Source: Flaveria trinervia (taxonomy: Eukaryota; Streptophyta; Magnoliopsida; Asterales; Asteraceae). Taken from it: a stretch of DNA of 64,000 bases. The stretch is taken from the NCBI GenBank assembly GCA_025506515.1, contig CM046452.1, positions 69,706,580 through 69,770,579 of the forward strand, in the 5' to 3' direction. A program made the translations under genes and the position numbers. Below, piece after piece: positions 1 to 11,387 of this stretch. The notes beneath the pieces are model-generated. The model did not search any database. It saw only the letters and a program-made list of their open reading frames with translations, and had not been told where the DNA came from. Every line of letters starts with the position of its first letter. Position 1 is the first letter of the stretch.

Positions 1-3000
1 TGGATAATAGTAGCTACAGATTAGGAATTTTGACTTAATTAGTGATACAAATGCTAAAAATTTTAAAGATATAAGATTTATTTCTAACAAATAATTATTT
101 TATAGGAATTATTTTACTTGTGGCTGGAATTAAAGTGAGTAATATGGCCCCCTTTTTATTATAAATTTTTAGGGGAAAACCATATTATTTGTATTTGGAA
201 ATTTATGTAAATTTAAATGGGAATTTTGATCTGTTACTGTCATATTGACACAACCATTAATTCGGATGAGAAACTATCAAATAATATAGGTAGCGCTAGT
301 TAGGAATATGTCAACCTGCATCTGCCATATCAACGCAATGATGTTATATTATTTGATTCTATAATTTGTATGTGACAATTATGAATCACTTGACATATGA
401 GTAGATTTGATTGTGAGCTTTATTATAAGTTTGATTGTGTTGGATCAATTCAAAATGATTTTTGTTATTGAATTAGCATATGTTCTCACCAACTTTATGT
501 TGACTATTTTAAGTATGCTTAAGTCATCATAAAGTTTTATAATCTCGTGTACACATTCAATATGTTTAGTGATTAGCACGGTTATTTAGGGAAGCTGTGT
601 GTTTGGGTGGTTATTGATCTGTCGGACTTCAGCCTCTTTGTGGATATTCACGTCTACTACTAGCTAAAGAACGAATGAATATTAAAGACGTGTACATAGA
701 ATAGGATTACTAATGCATAAGTCTAAACTATTGAATAAATTTTGTATAAATGTAATCCTATAATATATGTTTAATGAAAATTATGTTTAGTTATTGTTGT
801 GATTGCATGTTATGGTAATCGATGTGTTTTGAACCAATAAGTCACACACAAACATTTCACGCTTCTGTCGGGATGTGACTCCAAAACCTCCGTAACTATC
901 CAAAGCCTATGTAACTAGTTATTACACATTTGTATGTGGTATCACCTTCACAAGTAAACCCTCTCAAAGGAGACTTAGCCAAACTCATAGCATCAAAACT
1001 TCTATAATTACCAGTATACCTCTGCATCTGCTAAGCCTTGGAATGAAAAAGATCTTAATGTGTGTTTCACCAACTAAATTTAAAGCCTTTGTATTTTAAC
1101 TTGTCGATACATGCAAAGTCACTGTCCCTTTAAGCTAAAATCATTTAAAGGGGACAAATCTTTTTTAACCGGTTCGGGTTGGGAAAAGGACTGGTTCTTT
1201 TAGGTTTCATCCTAATTAGTTTTTGGAAAACTGGGTTAGTTTGTGAACCGGTTTAATAATTGTAAGAATCAAACTTACCCAAATTTGTTTAGAACGACTT
1301 CTAAATCAATTCAGATTATTTATTTATTTATTTTTCCAAAAACAAGCAATATATATAAATAATAATTCTCTTAAATATATAATAATTGAACAATGAAATG
1401 AATACATGACTATAAAAATTATATAGTTTTTTTCTCAAGAAATTATATTTTAGTTGTTTCATCGCCGTGTCATGTGTCGTTTATTCATTGTGAAATTTGA
1501 TGTTAGTTTATTTTTTGCCTCCAAACTCAAGATATTTTGGAGATAATCATCGATGTCACTTCATCACCGGTCATTTTGGTTTAAATCCACCATCTACATT
1601 GCCCACACATAACTAGAATGAATAATTCAACTTTTTATCAAGTGAAGCAAATAGACATTTCAACCATTTGAGGAGTGTTTTGAATTCTCTATAATCATCA
1701 AGTCATGTGTTATTATTCATTGTTAAATTTGATATTGTTTATTTTTTGCCTCCAAACTCAAGATATTTTGGAGATAATCGTCGATGTCACTTCATCACCG
1801 GTCATTCTGGTTTAAATCCACCATCTACATTGCCCACACATAACTAGACTGAATAATTCAACATTTTATCAAGTGAAGCAAATAGACATTTCAACCATTT
1901 GAGGAGTGTTTTGAGTTCTCTATAATGATTGGATCTTGCTGCTAAAACAAAAGTTGATTCCTAAGCTAGAATAGAAGTTTGAACGACTAGTAAGTCTCGG
2001 GCCCCGAAGGATAAGATAGGATGAAAAGTGTCTTCCTTACCTTTTCACCAAGCCAATAAATCAAAATTCTTAAAATCTTATAGAGTCATAGTCAAAGTAA
2101 AGTTCTATCCATCAAACCTCTCTAGTTCGCTACTCGCATTGTTACCCTGTTGATATTTATTGTATTCATTTCTTAAAGTATTATACGAAATAAACATTGG
2201 ATCACTTGAACTTTTGGTACATGCCTCATTTTTCATTAGTTTATTAATGCTAGATGTTTCACCATATTAAGCTAAATAAGCACAAATATGTTTCATAACT
2301 GTTCGTTAAAATTAACTTTTTTGGTTTGACATTGGTTCTCTTGATTGCTTAAAGTCTTTTTTGTTGGTTCAATCATTTTTAGCCGTCTTAAACGGACAAA
2401 AGTTTATAATACGTGCAATAAATTGACTACGAAAAAAACCTTCACAAATTGGTTTATATTCTAATTTTAGGTGTTTTATCATAAGCGTATATTTCGATGC
2501 ATTATCAAAAGATTTTGACAAAAGTTTTTTTCCAATATTTTATTTTTTAATTACCTTATTCGTAAGATAATATATATTCTAACCGCTTTGAGGATAATTA
2601 AATATATCAAACACAATTGTACATTTCATCATTTTCCTAAAAATCAGGTTTCACCCAATGGGTGGTGACATAAATATACGAGTACGGTGAACCGGGTAGA
2701 GTTGAGAAAATATCACTAGTTAAGTTAACAACGATTTGTAAGTTTTCAAAATAAGAAACTAATTCATTTTTTAGCTTTTTCACATTTTTTGAATATTTTT
2801 TTCTAAGTGTAGCATGACTTACATGTGTGTAACATGGTTGAAGAGTTTATTAAATAAGTTGAATCAACGTTCGTTGTTGAAATGATTGAATGATAAGCTT
2901 TTTTGAATCACAAAATGTGTCATTTGTTTTTGCACTGCATCAATATTATAAGCACATAAATCACTCATTTATCATTGAGCTTGAACTTGAGATAGTTTCT

Positions 3001-3676
3001 TTTTCAAGGCTTTACAATATTTTATTTGGATGTGGTTTTTCAAAGTAGAGTTCACAACCTTTGTAAAAAAAATTCCCACACAAATCAAAGTTGCACCAAA
3101 TCTCTTGGTTTCTCTTCGTATGAATAACGCTAAACCACCTCATTGTTTAAAGAGGCACCAAAACCAATCGCATCAATCGAAGATTGAGCACTAAATGAAG
3201 TCATTTGATAGTTTTTTTTAAATATGAAGAGAGTAGTGTGCGTTTTTAATATTTTAGTGTGATAGCATATTTTATTGAATTTGTTCAATGAAAAAACTCA
3301 CCACAAATTTATACTAGCTTGTAGGGGTCAAATGGGTGAAAAAATGGTAAAAGATGGCTAAATTTGACCTCCAACGGTCAAAAAACGACTATATGGTCGT
3401 TAGGTAATAGCTATAATTTTTAAAATCAATTTAAAACATGTTGGTTTCTAGACCAGGTTGCTAGGGACCAGTTTCAGAATTGGTTATCCTGATTGGAGGG
3501 TTGTACTATTTATGGAGCAGGTGCGCTAGACGGATTTGAAATTGGTTTGGTCCGAACCAATTTTGGTTAGTAGTTTTGATTTCTTTACGAACCGTTTGGA
3601 AATTGTACATCTCTACTCTCATTGATAATTAATAATGGTGACTCCTTTAATAATACCAAAGGTCAACATTTATTAA
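1..3676. other. AT-rich intergenic stretch, no gene seen
   Basis: No reading frame of useful length, no recognisable protein motif and no RNA gene could be supported on either strand. The only structure I see is the tandem duplication at 1471-1930. The stretch ends at the 5' LTR of the copia element. Confidence 0.6.
1471..1930. repeat. Tandem duplication, two copies of about 233 bp
   Basis: Copy one spans about 1471-1703 and copy two about 1704-1930. Both contain the same run of words (CATGTGT, TTTGCCTCCAAACTC, TTTTGGAGATAATC, GTCACTTCATCACCGGTCATT, CATCTACATTGCCCACACAT) in the same order. They differ by scattered substitutions and small indels. No coding potential is seen. Confidence 0.85.
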
Positions 3677-4456
3677 TGTAGAGAATATGTATAGAGGTTG
3701 AAACAACCAAAGTCTTTCTGCATGCATACTGCATAAGTACCGAAGAAGAATGCTTCGGAAGTTTCACACATGCAAGAGAAATATTCTAAGTGTGAAATCT
3801 TCCGAAGCCAAAGATGAAGTCTTCCGAAGCTTCAAAGACAAAGTCTTCGAAAGCTCCACTCTTCAAGACAGATTTCTTCCGAAGACTTTTTGTAACATGC
3901 TTTATCTGATGTACTTTTCTATAAAGCTGGACCCCTTTCCGCTGCATCTCTGTAAAGTCACCAACTTGCATGAGTTGGGAAAAGGTCCATACTTTTGGTA
4001 ACCGTACATTGAGGTCTTGAGTCTGTAACTTTCTACTTCATGTACTTTATCCTTTTTGTAATAGATTTTGTAATAGATAAGGATGTGAGCTATGCCATGT
4101 CATAGTCACTAGTCAAAAGGCAATCTGCCTTTTAACTCTACAATTGATTTTGTTTTGAGTCTAGTCAATTGTATCCAACTGGCTTTCATAGTATGGTCGG
4201 CTGTAGGATGTAGTATAAGTATCTCATGTTCTTGTATATTTCCTTTATACTTTGTAACACTTGTAATAGAACATAGAGAAAGCATTATACGGTATTCTTG
4301 AAAACCATATACTTGTGCTCTTGTGTTTTGTCTCTTACATTAATTATGTTCTTAGTGTCTCACTTGTGGTTAATCCGGTTCACTTTTTGATTAAGGTTTG
4401 GTTAATCTCCTATTTGTATTGTTGTGTTGTAAGTGACCCCCTTCACCGGTCCTGCA
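3677..4456 (+). repeat. 5' LTR of Sirevirus-like copia element
   Basis: This 780-bp repeat starts TGTAGAGAAT and ends CACCGGTCCTGCA. It matches 15247-15993. In the first 130 nt or so I count nine differences from the 3' copy, seven of them transitions. It has fewer copies of a 22-bp unit built on CTTCCGAAG (starts at 3799, 3821 and 3845). It keeps about 60 bp near its end that the 3' LTR lacks. A TATA-like word (GTATAAGTA) lies near 4211. Confidence 0.93.
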
Positions 4457-4458
4457 TT

Positions 4459-4470
4459 TGGTATCAGAGC
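4459..4470 (+). promoter_or_regulatory. Primer-binding site (initiator tRNA-Met type)
   Basis: TGGTATCAGAGC lies two bases after the 5' LTR. It is the usual complement of the 3' end of plant initiator methionine tRNA, used to prime minus-strand DNA synthesis in copia elements. Confidence 0.92.
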
Positions 4471-4540
4471 ATTCCAGGCCCTTGATATAAGATCTCGCCA
4501 TCTTAAGATCCCTCACACACACAAATACTAAACCTTTCAA

Positions 4541-5630
4541 ATGGCAGCCATTTCCAAGACTGATATGGAAACTAGAACCATGAACAAGTCCCCACTGATC
4601 ACCCTAGATGACTTTGATACCTGGTGCGTGAGAGTGGAAGGTTTCATCAGGTCTCTAGACTCAAGAATGTGGGAGTCTATTGAGAATGGACCTTAGATAC
4701 CTAGAACCCCCTCTACTACTGGTGCTGGTATGATCTCAAGGCTGTTGCAAACTACTCTGATAAAGATAGGAAAAGAGTAGAGATTGATAGAAAAGCCATG
4801 ACAGCCTTCAGACTGCTCTTCCAAACTCTGTATATAGAGGTTTCAAGAAGTGCAAAACAGCCAAGCAGCTGTAGGATACACTGAAACTGATGTATGAGGG
4901 TTCCTCTGAAGCCAAGGAGAACAAGAAGGATCTCCTGAAGCAGCAGTTTGAAAACTTCTCCTTCAAAATAGGTGAAACCAGGACTCAGCAATACTTCAGG
5001 TATGTTAAGATTGTGGATACCCTTGTGGATGGAGGAGTACCTCTTGAAAACAGGGACATTGTAAGGAATTTCATGTCCACACTTCCTAGGTAGTGGACAC
5101 ACTACTGTGTGGTGATCAACAGGACTGAAAATCTCAAAACTCTTACTCTGACAGAGTTATATGGGATTCTCAATGGCTACCAGATAGAGATGAACATGCA
5201 AGGTTCATCTGGCAACTCCAAGAATCAAATGGGTTCAGCCCTGCATGTGGTTGAAAGAGATAGGATAGAACCCCAACATCATCTCATTTTCATCACCTTC
5301 CCAGAGACACCAAGAGAGAGCTACACCCAAGGAAGTCCATTCCAAGTGACAAGCTCTTCTCAAGCATTTATGTCTTCTGATGAAAGTTATGGCATCTTTC
5401 TGTTCACCCTTGAAGCTCTGGATTGTGTCCATCTAGATGATCTGGAGTACATGGAGATAGTTCAGCATATGGCTCTTCTCACTCATAGAGCCAAGAAGTT
5501 CTACAAGCGGACTGGAAGGAAGTTTCCAAGCAATGCAACCAGTGGAAAGTTTGGTTTGGACAAAGGCAAACTCAAGTGTTACAACTGTAACTTGATGGGT
5601 CACTTTGCTAGGTAGTGTAAGGCACCTAGA
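4541..5630 (+). pseudogene. Decayed gag of the Sirevirus-like copia element
   Basis: Gag forms the particle that packages element RNA. The start is taken as the ATG at 4541, 84 bp after the LTR. The frame meets an in-frame TAG at 4694, after 51 codons. Gag-like sequence then continues in pieces (4890-5093 and 5109-5615). A CX2CX4HX4C zinc knuckle is encoded at about 5577-5618, preceded by a basic stretch (KKFYKRTGRKF). A TAG at 5613 sits just before the last cysteine of the knuckle. Several nonsense and frame changes mean no intact Gag can be made. Confidence 0.85.
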
Positions 5631-7240
5631 ACAAATGGTGGCCAAACACAGTTCAGACTCAACTACATTGACAAATCTCCCCAGAATGAGAAGCCAAAGC
5701 AGCAGGCTACTGTTGTTGTTAAAGAAGGAAGCTTTGACTGGAGCTCTTAGGTGGAAGACGCTTCTCCAAACCAAGCACTGATGGCAGATCATGATAAAGC
5801 CGAGGTATTGGAACATCTTTGTACCCTTGAATGCATTGCTAAAGTAAATAGATACAGGTCCTATAACTAGGAGATGAGATCTGATCTTGAGTCCTTAATA
5901 TTTTAAACGCTGGTTTTAGAAAGTCTGAAAATGATTATAAACTGAAGATAGAGGACCTAGAGAAAACGATTTCAGTTCTAAAACATGAGCATACAGATTT
6001 TAGGACTCAAATCAAGGATCTCATAACCAAGTTGTGCCAGGCTGAGCTTGTGATCAGCAAAGCCAGGGCAGACAAGTGTGTTCTTGAAGAAGAGACCTTC
6101 AAGAACATGATATCCTCATCCCTACATAACAAAGTATGCTATCAAAACAAGTAGGGGCTAGGATCAAATGAGATACCTTCTCCACACACAATCTTGTCTG
6201 TAAGATCTCCTAGGTGTGAAACTTGTGAAGATGAGCTTCCTCTCATAGATCCTTTGAGTGAAGAGGATGAAGAAGTGATTGTGAAGATTCCTCTGAGAAG
6301 AGTGAAGAGGAGGATTCTAAGAAGGGCCACTATCCTTCTGAGGAGAAGAAAAAGACTATGATGACCAAGTCAATGAGAAAGAACTTGATTAGAAAGAGCA
6401 AAAGGAAAGAAGGAAGGCTCAAGAGATCAAGGCTACTTTTGACTCCAAGCTGAAACAAGTGTTTATCTCTGCAGGGTTTGAAGTAATAAAGACTAAAGAC
6501 ATCAACCTAAACTCTTCTGCTAAGAGTTGTGGTTCTTGTTCAACTCATCTCGGTACTAAGAAGAAGACTAATCTGTTGTGTACCACTGCTATATAGCCTG
6601 GACCATCAAACTCCAAGAACAGCCCCAACCCAAAAGGATTGTCTCAACATCTGCAAAGATGACGGTGGAGAAGGGATGTGACCAAAGTCAGTCTTATTCC
6701 CAGCAGAAGGCTCTTGGGAAGAAGAAAATAGAGTGAGTTATGTGTGAGAGTACTGCTCATCTTGTTAAAGATTATCCATACAATCCTATGGGTACTCTTC
6801 ACATGATCAAACCAAAGACTTCCAAGAGTTCCAAGAAGAGTCAGGCTTTGGAAGGAAAATCTGTTTCCTTCGGAAGCTCCAAGTCTAAGAAGAAGGCAAG
6901 TGGAAAATTGCCTTCGGAAGAAAAGTTGGTCTCGAAAGGAAGAAATACTTCCGAAGCACTGAAGTCTGTTGTAGTGTCTGTAGAATCTTCTAAAGGATTA
7001 GTCATCAAAACTTCCGAAGTATGAAAAGCTTTCGAAGTATTGAAGGTCAAGTCCAAGACTCCAATGGTGGTGTGGAAGTCTAAGAAAGACCAAGTGACTA
7101 AAAATTCTCTATCAACAACAGCTCAAGATCTTCTTAGCACAACCATAGGATCTATTACTATTGCATTACCTTCTGTTTCTCTTAATGAGCCCAAGACAAG
7201 TAAGGCTTGGGTTCCTAAATGTAACTAATCAATTTCTTTG
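5631..7240 (+). pseudogene. Gag C-terminal and linker region, coiled-coil then Lys/Ser-rich
   Basis: In broken frames this reads as a heptad-like coiled coil around 5930-6130, then acidic and Lys/Ser-rich segments. The frame at 6740-7024 is rich in SSK/KKS runs. Within 6860-7040 the coding strand is built around repeats of CTTCGGAAG or CTTCCGAAG, the word also found in the LTRs. A long coiled-coil gag tail fits Sireviruses. Domain borders are uncertain because of many stops. Confidence 0.55.
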
Positions 7241-7858
7241 TGCAGGGATAGCTGAAGACAAACAAAAATGTCTGGATCATTGATAGTGGTAGTTCCAGGC
7301 ACATGACAGACAATAGGTCACTACTCCAGAACTTTGAAAGGATTGATGGAGGGCTAGTTTCTTTTGGAGGAGATGAAGGTGGTTACATTTCAGGAAGGGG
7401 CAAGGTCAAAAATGGTAAGCTCGGCATTGAAAAGGTAAACTTTGTCAAGGAGCTTGGGTACAATCTTCTAAGTGTATCCCAATTTTGTGATCAGACTCAT
7501 AACATGCTTTTTACTGAGCATGAGTGCATTGTTCTCAAGCCTGGGGTGGTCATTCCTCATGAGCATATTTTGTCTAGAGACCCCAAGAAAGGGAACATGT
7601 ATAAGATGGATTTGCAAGAAAATCTCCCTCTGGAGAAGTTTTATGCTTTCTGTCTAAATCCAATAGTGATGAGTCTTTCCTATGGCATAAAAGAATATGC
7701 CATGTAAACTTTAAAAACATGAATAAACTTATTAAGAATGATTTGGCAACTGGAATGACAAAAAAAGAGTTTACAAGTGATGACCATTGTGTTGCATGCC
7801 TGAAAGGGAAGCAACATAAGGTATCTCACAAGCCTAAGGAAAGGAACTCCCCCTACAC
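7241..7858 (+). pseudogene. Copia protease and GAG-pre-integrase region (decayed)
   Basis: The aspartic protease signature is visible as WIIDSGSSRHMT, with the catalytic DSG encoded at 7282-7290. An open frame runs to 7707. A GAG-pre-integrase domain follows at about 7671-7845 in another frame, with LWHKR near the start and the CX2C of a zinc-binding site (CVAC) followed by LKGKQHK. The switch of frame near 7670 shows a small indel. Confidence 0.85.
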
Positions 7859-8560
7859 TTGTTGCATATGGATCTCTTTGGCCCAACCAGTGTAATGAGT
7901 CTAGGAAGGACCTCTTACTATTTAGTGATCATAGATGACTTTACAAGATTCACTTGGGTCTTCTTCCTTGGAACTAAGGATGAGACTCTTGAGATTCTAA
8001 AGAACTTCATCTTGAAGATTGAGAATCAATCTGATCACAGGGTCAAAATCATAAGATGTGATCAGGTAACTGAATTGACCAAATCCTTGATGCATTTTGT
8101 GATGAAAAAGGTATTACAAGACAATACAGTGCTCCCAGGACTCCTCAGCAGAATGGTGTTGCTGAGAGGAGAAACAGGACACTGATTGAAGCTGCAAGAA
8201 CCATGTTGTCCGACTCTAAACTGCCTATCACCTTCTGGGCAGAGGCAGTCAACACTGCCTACTATGTGTAGAATAGAATTTTAGTAGTTAAGACTCATGG
8301 CAAGAATCCTTATAAACTTTGGCACAAGAGGAAACCTTTCATTGGTTTTCTCAGGTCATTTGGTTGTCCTTGCACCATCTTGAATACCAAGGATCAAATT
8401 GCTAAATTTGCTGAGAAATCAGATGATGGACACTTCATTGGATACTCTTCCCAAGCTAAGGCTTATAGAGTATACAATCTCAGAACTAGAATTGTTGAGG
8501 AGTCAGCCAATGTGACTTTCAATGAACACGCACCCTGTGTGGCTAAATCTGGTCCTGATT
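7859..8560 (+). pseudogene. Copia integrase core and C-terminal region (decayed)
   Basis: The first catalytic Asp lies in HMDLFGP, directly after 7859. The second is in the RCDQ segment near 8058. The third acidic residue is the Glu of NGVAERRNR near 8165, in a different frame, so a frameshift separates the last two. A nonsense codon (TAG) lies at about 8269. The downstream integrase tail resumes in the frame that leads into reverse transcriptase (ATG at 8380). Confidence 0.85.
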
Positions 8561-10677
8561 GGCTCTTTGATCTTGATTTAGTTACCAACTATTTTAACAA
8601 ATCTTATGAAACTGTTTCAGGATCTACAAAAAATTTAAATACAGGTGAACCTGATCCAAGATTTGAGCTGAGAAGACCTTCAAGTAATACATCTTTAGCT
8701 CCAGTTGGAACTATTTCTGCAAATAAGGTTTCTATGAGCACCACAATAACAAACTCAGCTGATACATCTGGTATGCCTTCAAATTCTAGCTCAGAGGCTC
8801 CACAATCAGATAAAGATGCTTTAATTGCAGAAGACAATGATGGTAGTGGTGAAAGTGATCAAGACTTTCTTGATGCTGATAACCACTCCATAGATGACAA
8901 CATAAATGATGTCATACACTCCTTGGATCAAGTTTGTCTTGATAAGTGTGCTGATGTGGTGGGTGAAACTTTTATGCCAGATCTAAATTTCTCTAACTTA
9001 GATCTTTCTCAGCAACTTGCTGTGATCCCTCAACTAAGGATCCACAAGTCCCACCCCACCACAAACATCATTAGAGATGTTATCACAAGAGTAAGAACAA
9101 GAAGACAAACACATGAAGCAAATTTTTGTCTCCACTCTTGTTTCTTATCCCAGATAGAGCCAAAGAAAGTTGATGAGGCTCTGAAGGATGGAAGTTGGGT
9201 TGAAGCTATGCAAGAAGAGCTGCTTCAATTCAAAAGACATAAAGTTTGGAACCTTTGTCCTCTTCCTCATGGAAAGACTACCATTGGAACCAAATGGGTT
9301 TTTAGGAACAAGAAGGATGATAGAGGCATTATCATCAAGAACAAAGCTAGACTAGTTGTTCAAGGATATACACAAGAAGAAGGAGTTGACTATACAGATG
9401 TCTTTGCTCCTGTAGCAAGACTGGAAGCTGTTAGGATATTCCTGGCATTTGCTGCATCCAAGAATTTCAAGGTCTTTCAACTTGATGTGAAGTGTGCTTT
9501 TCTTTATGGAGTGATTGATGAGGAGGTATATGTCAAACAACCACCTGGTTTTGTAGATCCTGATTATCCTGATTATGTCTACAAGCTTGACAAAGCTCTT
9601 TATGGGCTGCATCAGGCACCCAGGAAGTGGTATGAGACACTATCTGAGTATCTTTGCAAACATGGATACAGGAGAGGTACTATAGATGGAACTCTCTTCA
9701 TCAAAGGATAGGGAAATAACATATTGTTAATTCAAGTATATGTGGATGACATCATCTTTGGTTCAACTAATCCAAAGCTCTGCAAAAACTTTAAGAAGCT
9801 GATGAATGACAGATTTGAAATGAGTGTCATGGGGGAACTCATTTCTTTCTGGGAATTCAAGTGAAGCAAGTTGAAGATGGCATCTTCATTAGTCAGTCAA
9901 GTATGTTCAAGACATACTCAAGAGGTTCAACATGACTAATTGTAAGATTGCAAAGACACCCATAGCAAGAAACCACTCCCTTGGACCTGATCTTGAGGGG
10001 GAGTGTGTAGATGAACACTTATACAGAGCTATGATTGGGTCTCTTATGTATCTTACTGCTAGCAGGCCTAATATTATGTTTGTCACTTGTATTTGTCCAA
10101 GATATCAAGCCAACCCTAAGATGTCTCATCTTATCACTGTCAAAAGGATTCTAAGATACCTTAAGGGTGCTTCAACACTTGGTTTACGGTATCCCAAGAA
10201 TCTTGACTTTAATCTGTATGCATACACAGATAGTGATTATGGTGGTTGCAACATGACTGCAAAGTCTACATTTGGGGATGTCAGTTTCTGGGTGGAAGGG
10301 TTGTCTCATGGCAATGCAAGAAACAATCTTGTGTATCTACATCAACTGCTAAAGTTGAATACATTGTTGCTGCAAGCTGCTTTGCTCAAGTGCTTTGGAT
10401 TCAAAATCAGATGCTAGACTATGGGTTCAACTTCAAGGAGACTCCCATTCACATAGACAACAACAGTGCTATCTCAATCACAGAAAATCCTGTGCAGCAC
10501 TCAAGGACCAAACACATCAACATCAGGTATCATTTAATAAGAGATAATTATGAAAAGGGATTAATTAAAATAGTCAAAGTTCACACAGATGAATAATATG
10601 CTGATCTGTTTACAAAGGCTTTTGATGAACAGAGATTTAAATATCTTGTATCAGCTATTGGGATGATCAACTTTAAG
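8561..10677 (+). pseudogene. Copia reverse transcriptase and RNase H (decayed)
   Basis: The linker and RVT_2-type reverse transcriptase are open to a TAG at 9709. The same frame then carries the catalytic YVDD at 9739-9750. Conserved landmarks include GTKWVFRNK, KARLVVQGY, FAPVARLEA, FQLDVK and ALYGLHQAP. RNase H follows, with AYTDSDYGG near 10220 and a second frame from about 10246 holding KVEYIVAAS, IHIDNNSAI and RTKHINIRYH. A frameshift splits RNase H and a TAA at 10594 comes before its last 27 codons. Confidence 0.9.
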
Positions 10678-10819
10678 TAGGTTTTTCTTAAAACTAATTC
10701 TTATTATTTCTTAAAACATGTGTGTCCTAAGTTGTCTAGTTCATCATTTTCATAAGCTCTTGTTTTTCTTTGGATGAAAATCTTTTTGAAGACTTTCCTT
10801 AGATTTATGAAAATTTTGA

Positions 10820-11155
10820 TCCTTCGAAAGTTATGTTTTTAACTTCGGAAGAAATTTATGCTTTTAAAACAAATAACTACCCAAGTATTTTACCTTCGGA
10901 AGAAATTTCTAAAATATCTTCCGAAGCTTAAAGTTTTCTTTGGCACTTATATGTTTTCAAAGACCTTTTTCTTCCGAAGCAAAATTAACTCTCGGAAGCT
11001 TTGTTCTTTTTGTGTACAAAGCATTCAAGTCTTAATTTCTCTTCCGAAGCAAAATTTTCAAAACTCGTAGGAAATTCTTCCGAAGTCATTTTACCTTCGG
11101 AAGCTTTTTCATTAAAACTTCCGAAGATAATTTACCTTCGGAAGCTTTTTGACTT
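10820..11155. repeat. Array of CTTCCGAAG/CTTCGGAAG words between RNase H and ORF3
   Basis: Perfect or near-perfect copies occur at about 10843, 10893, 10918, 10971, 11041, 11077, 11095, 11118 and 11136, in both orientations, spaced roughly 20-60 bp apart. The spacer DNA is AT-rich. The word is a near palindrome: the core TTCCGAA reads TTCGGAA on the other strand. The same word recurs in both LTRs and in the gag tail. Confidence 0.85.
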
Positions 11156-11387
11156 CCAAGAAAACTACTTTTTGAGCAAAAGTAAACTACTTTTTCAGAG
11201 GTGGGACCGACATCCGAATTTCAAAATTTATCCTCTTTCATTAAACTTTGTCTGAAATCCTTTTCACATATAAACCCAACGGTTTCCCCCTCTTTCTATC
11301 ATCTGCTTCTTCCTCCAAACCTAAAATCCCAAATTTCTCTCTAAAATTTCTTTCTTCTGTCTTTCTTCATCCTTAAGCTACCTCACA

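Noticed and set aside
3826..3833. GAAGCTTC as a heat-shock element
   Set aside because: Only one copy per LTR fits nGAAnnTTCn. The bulk of the words have the form TTCCGAA with one base between half-sites, which does not fit, so heat control is not supported.
3786..3971. Minus-strand frames in both LTRs of the first copia element
   Set aside because: Antisense shadows of the CTTCCGAAG repeat; they occur only where the repeat does.
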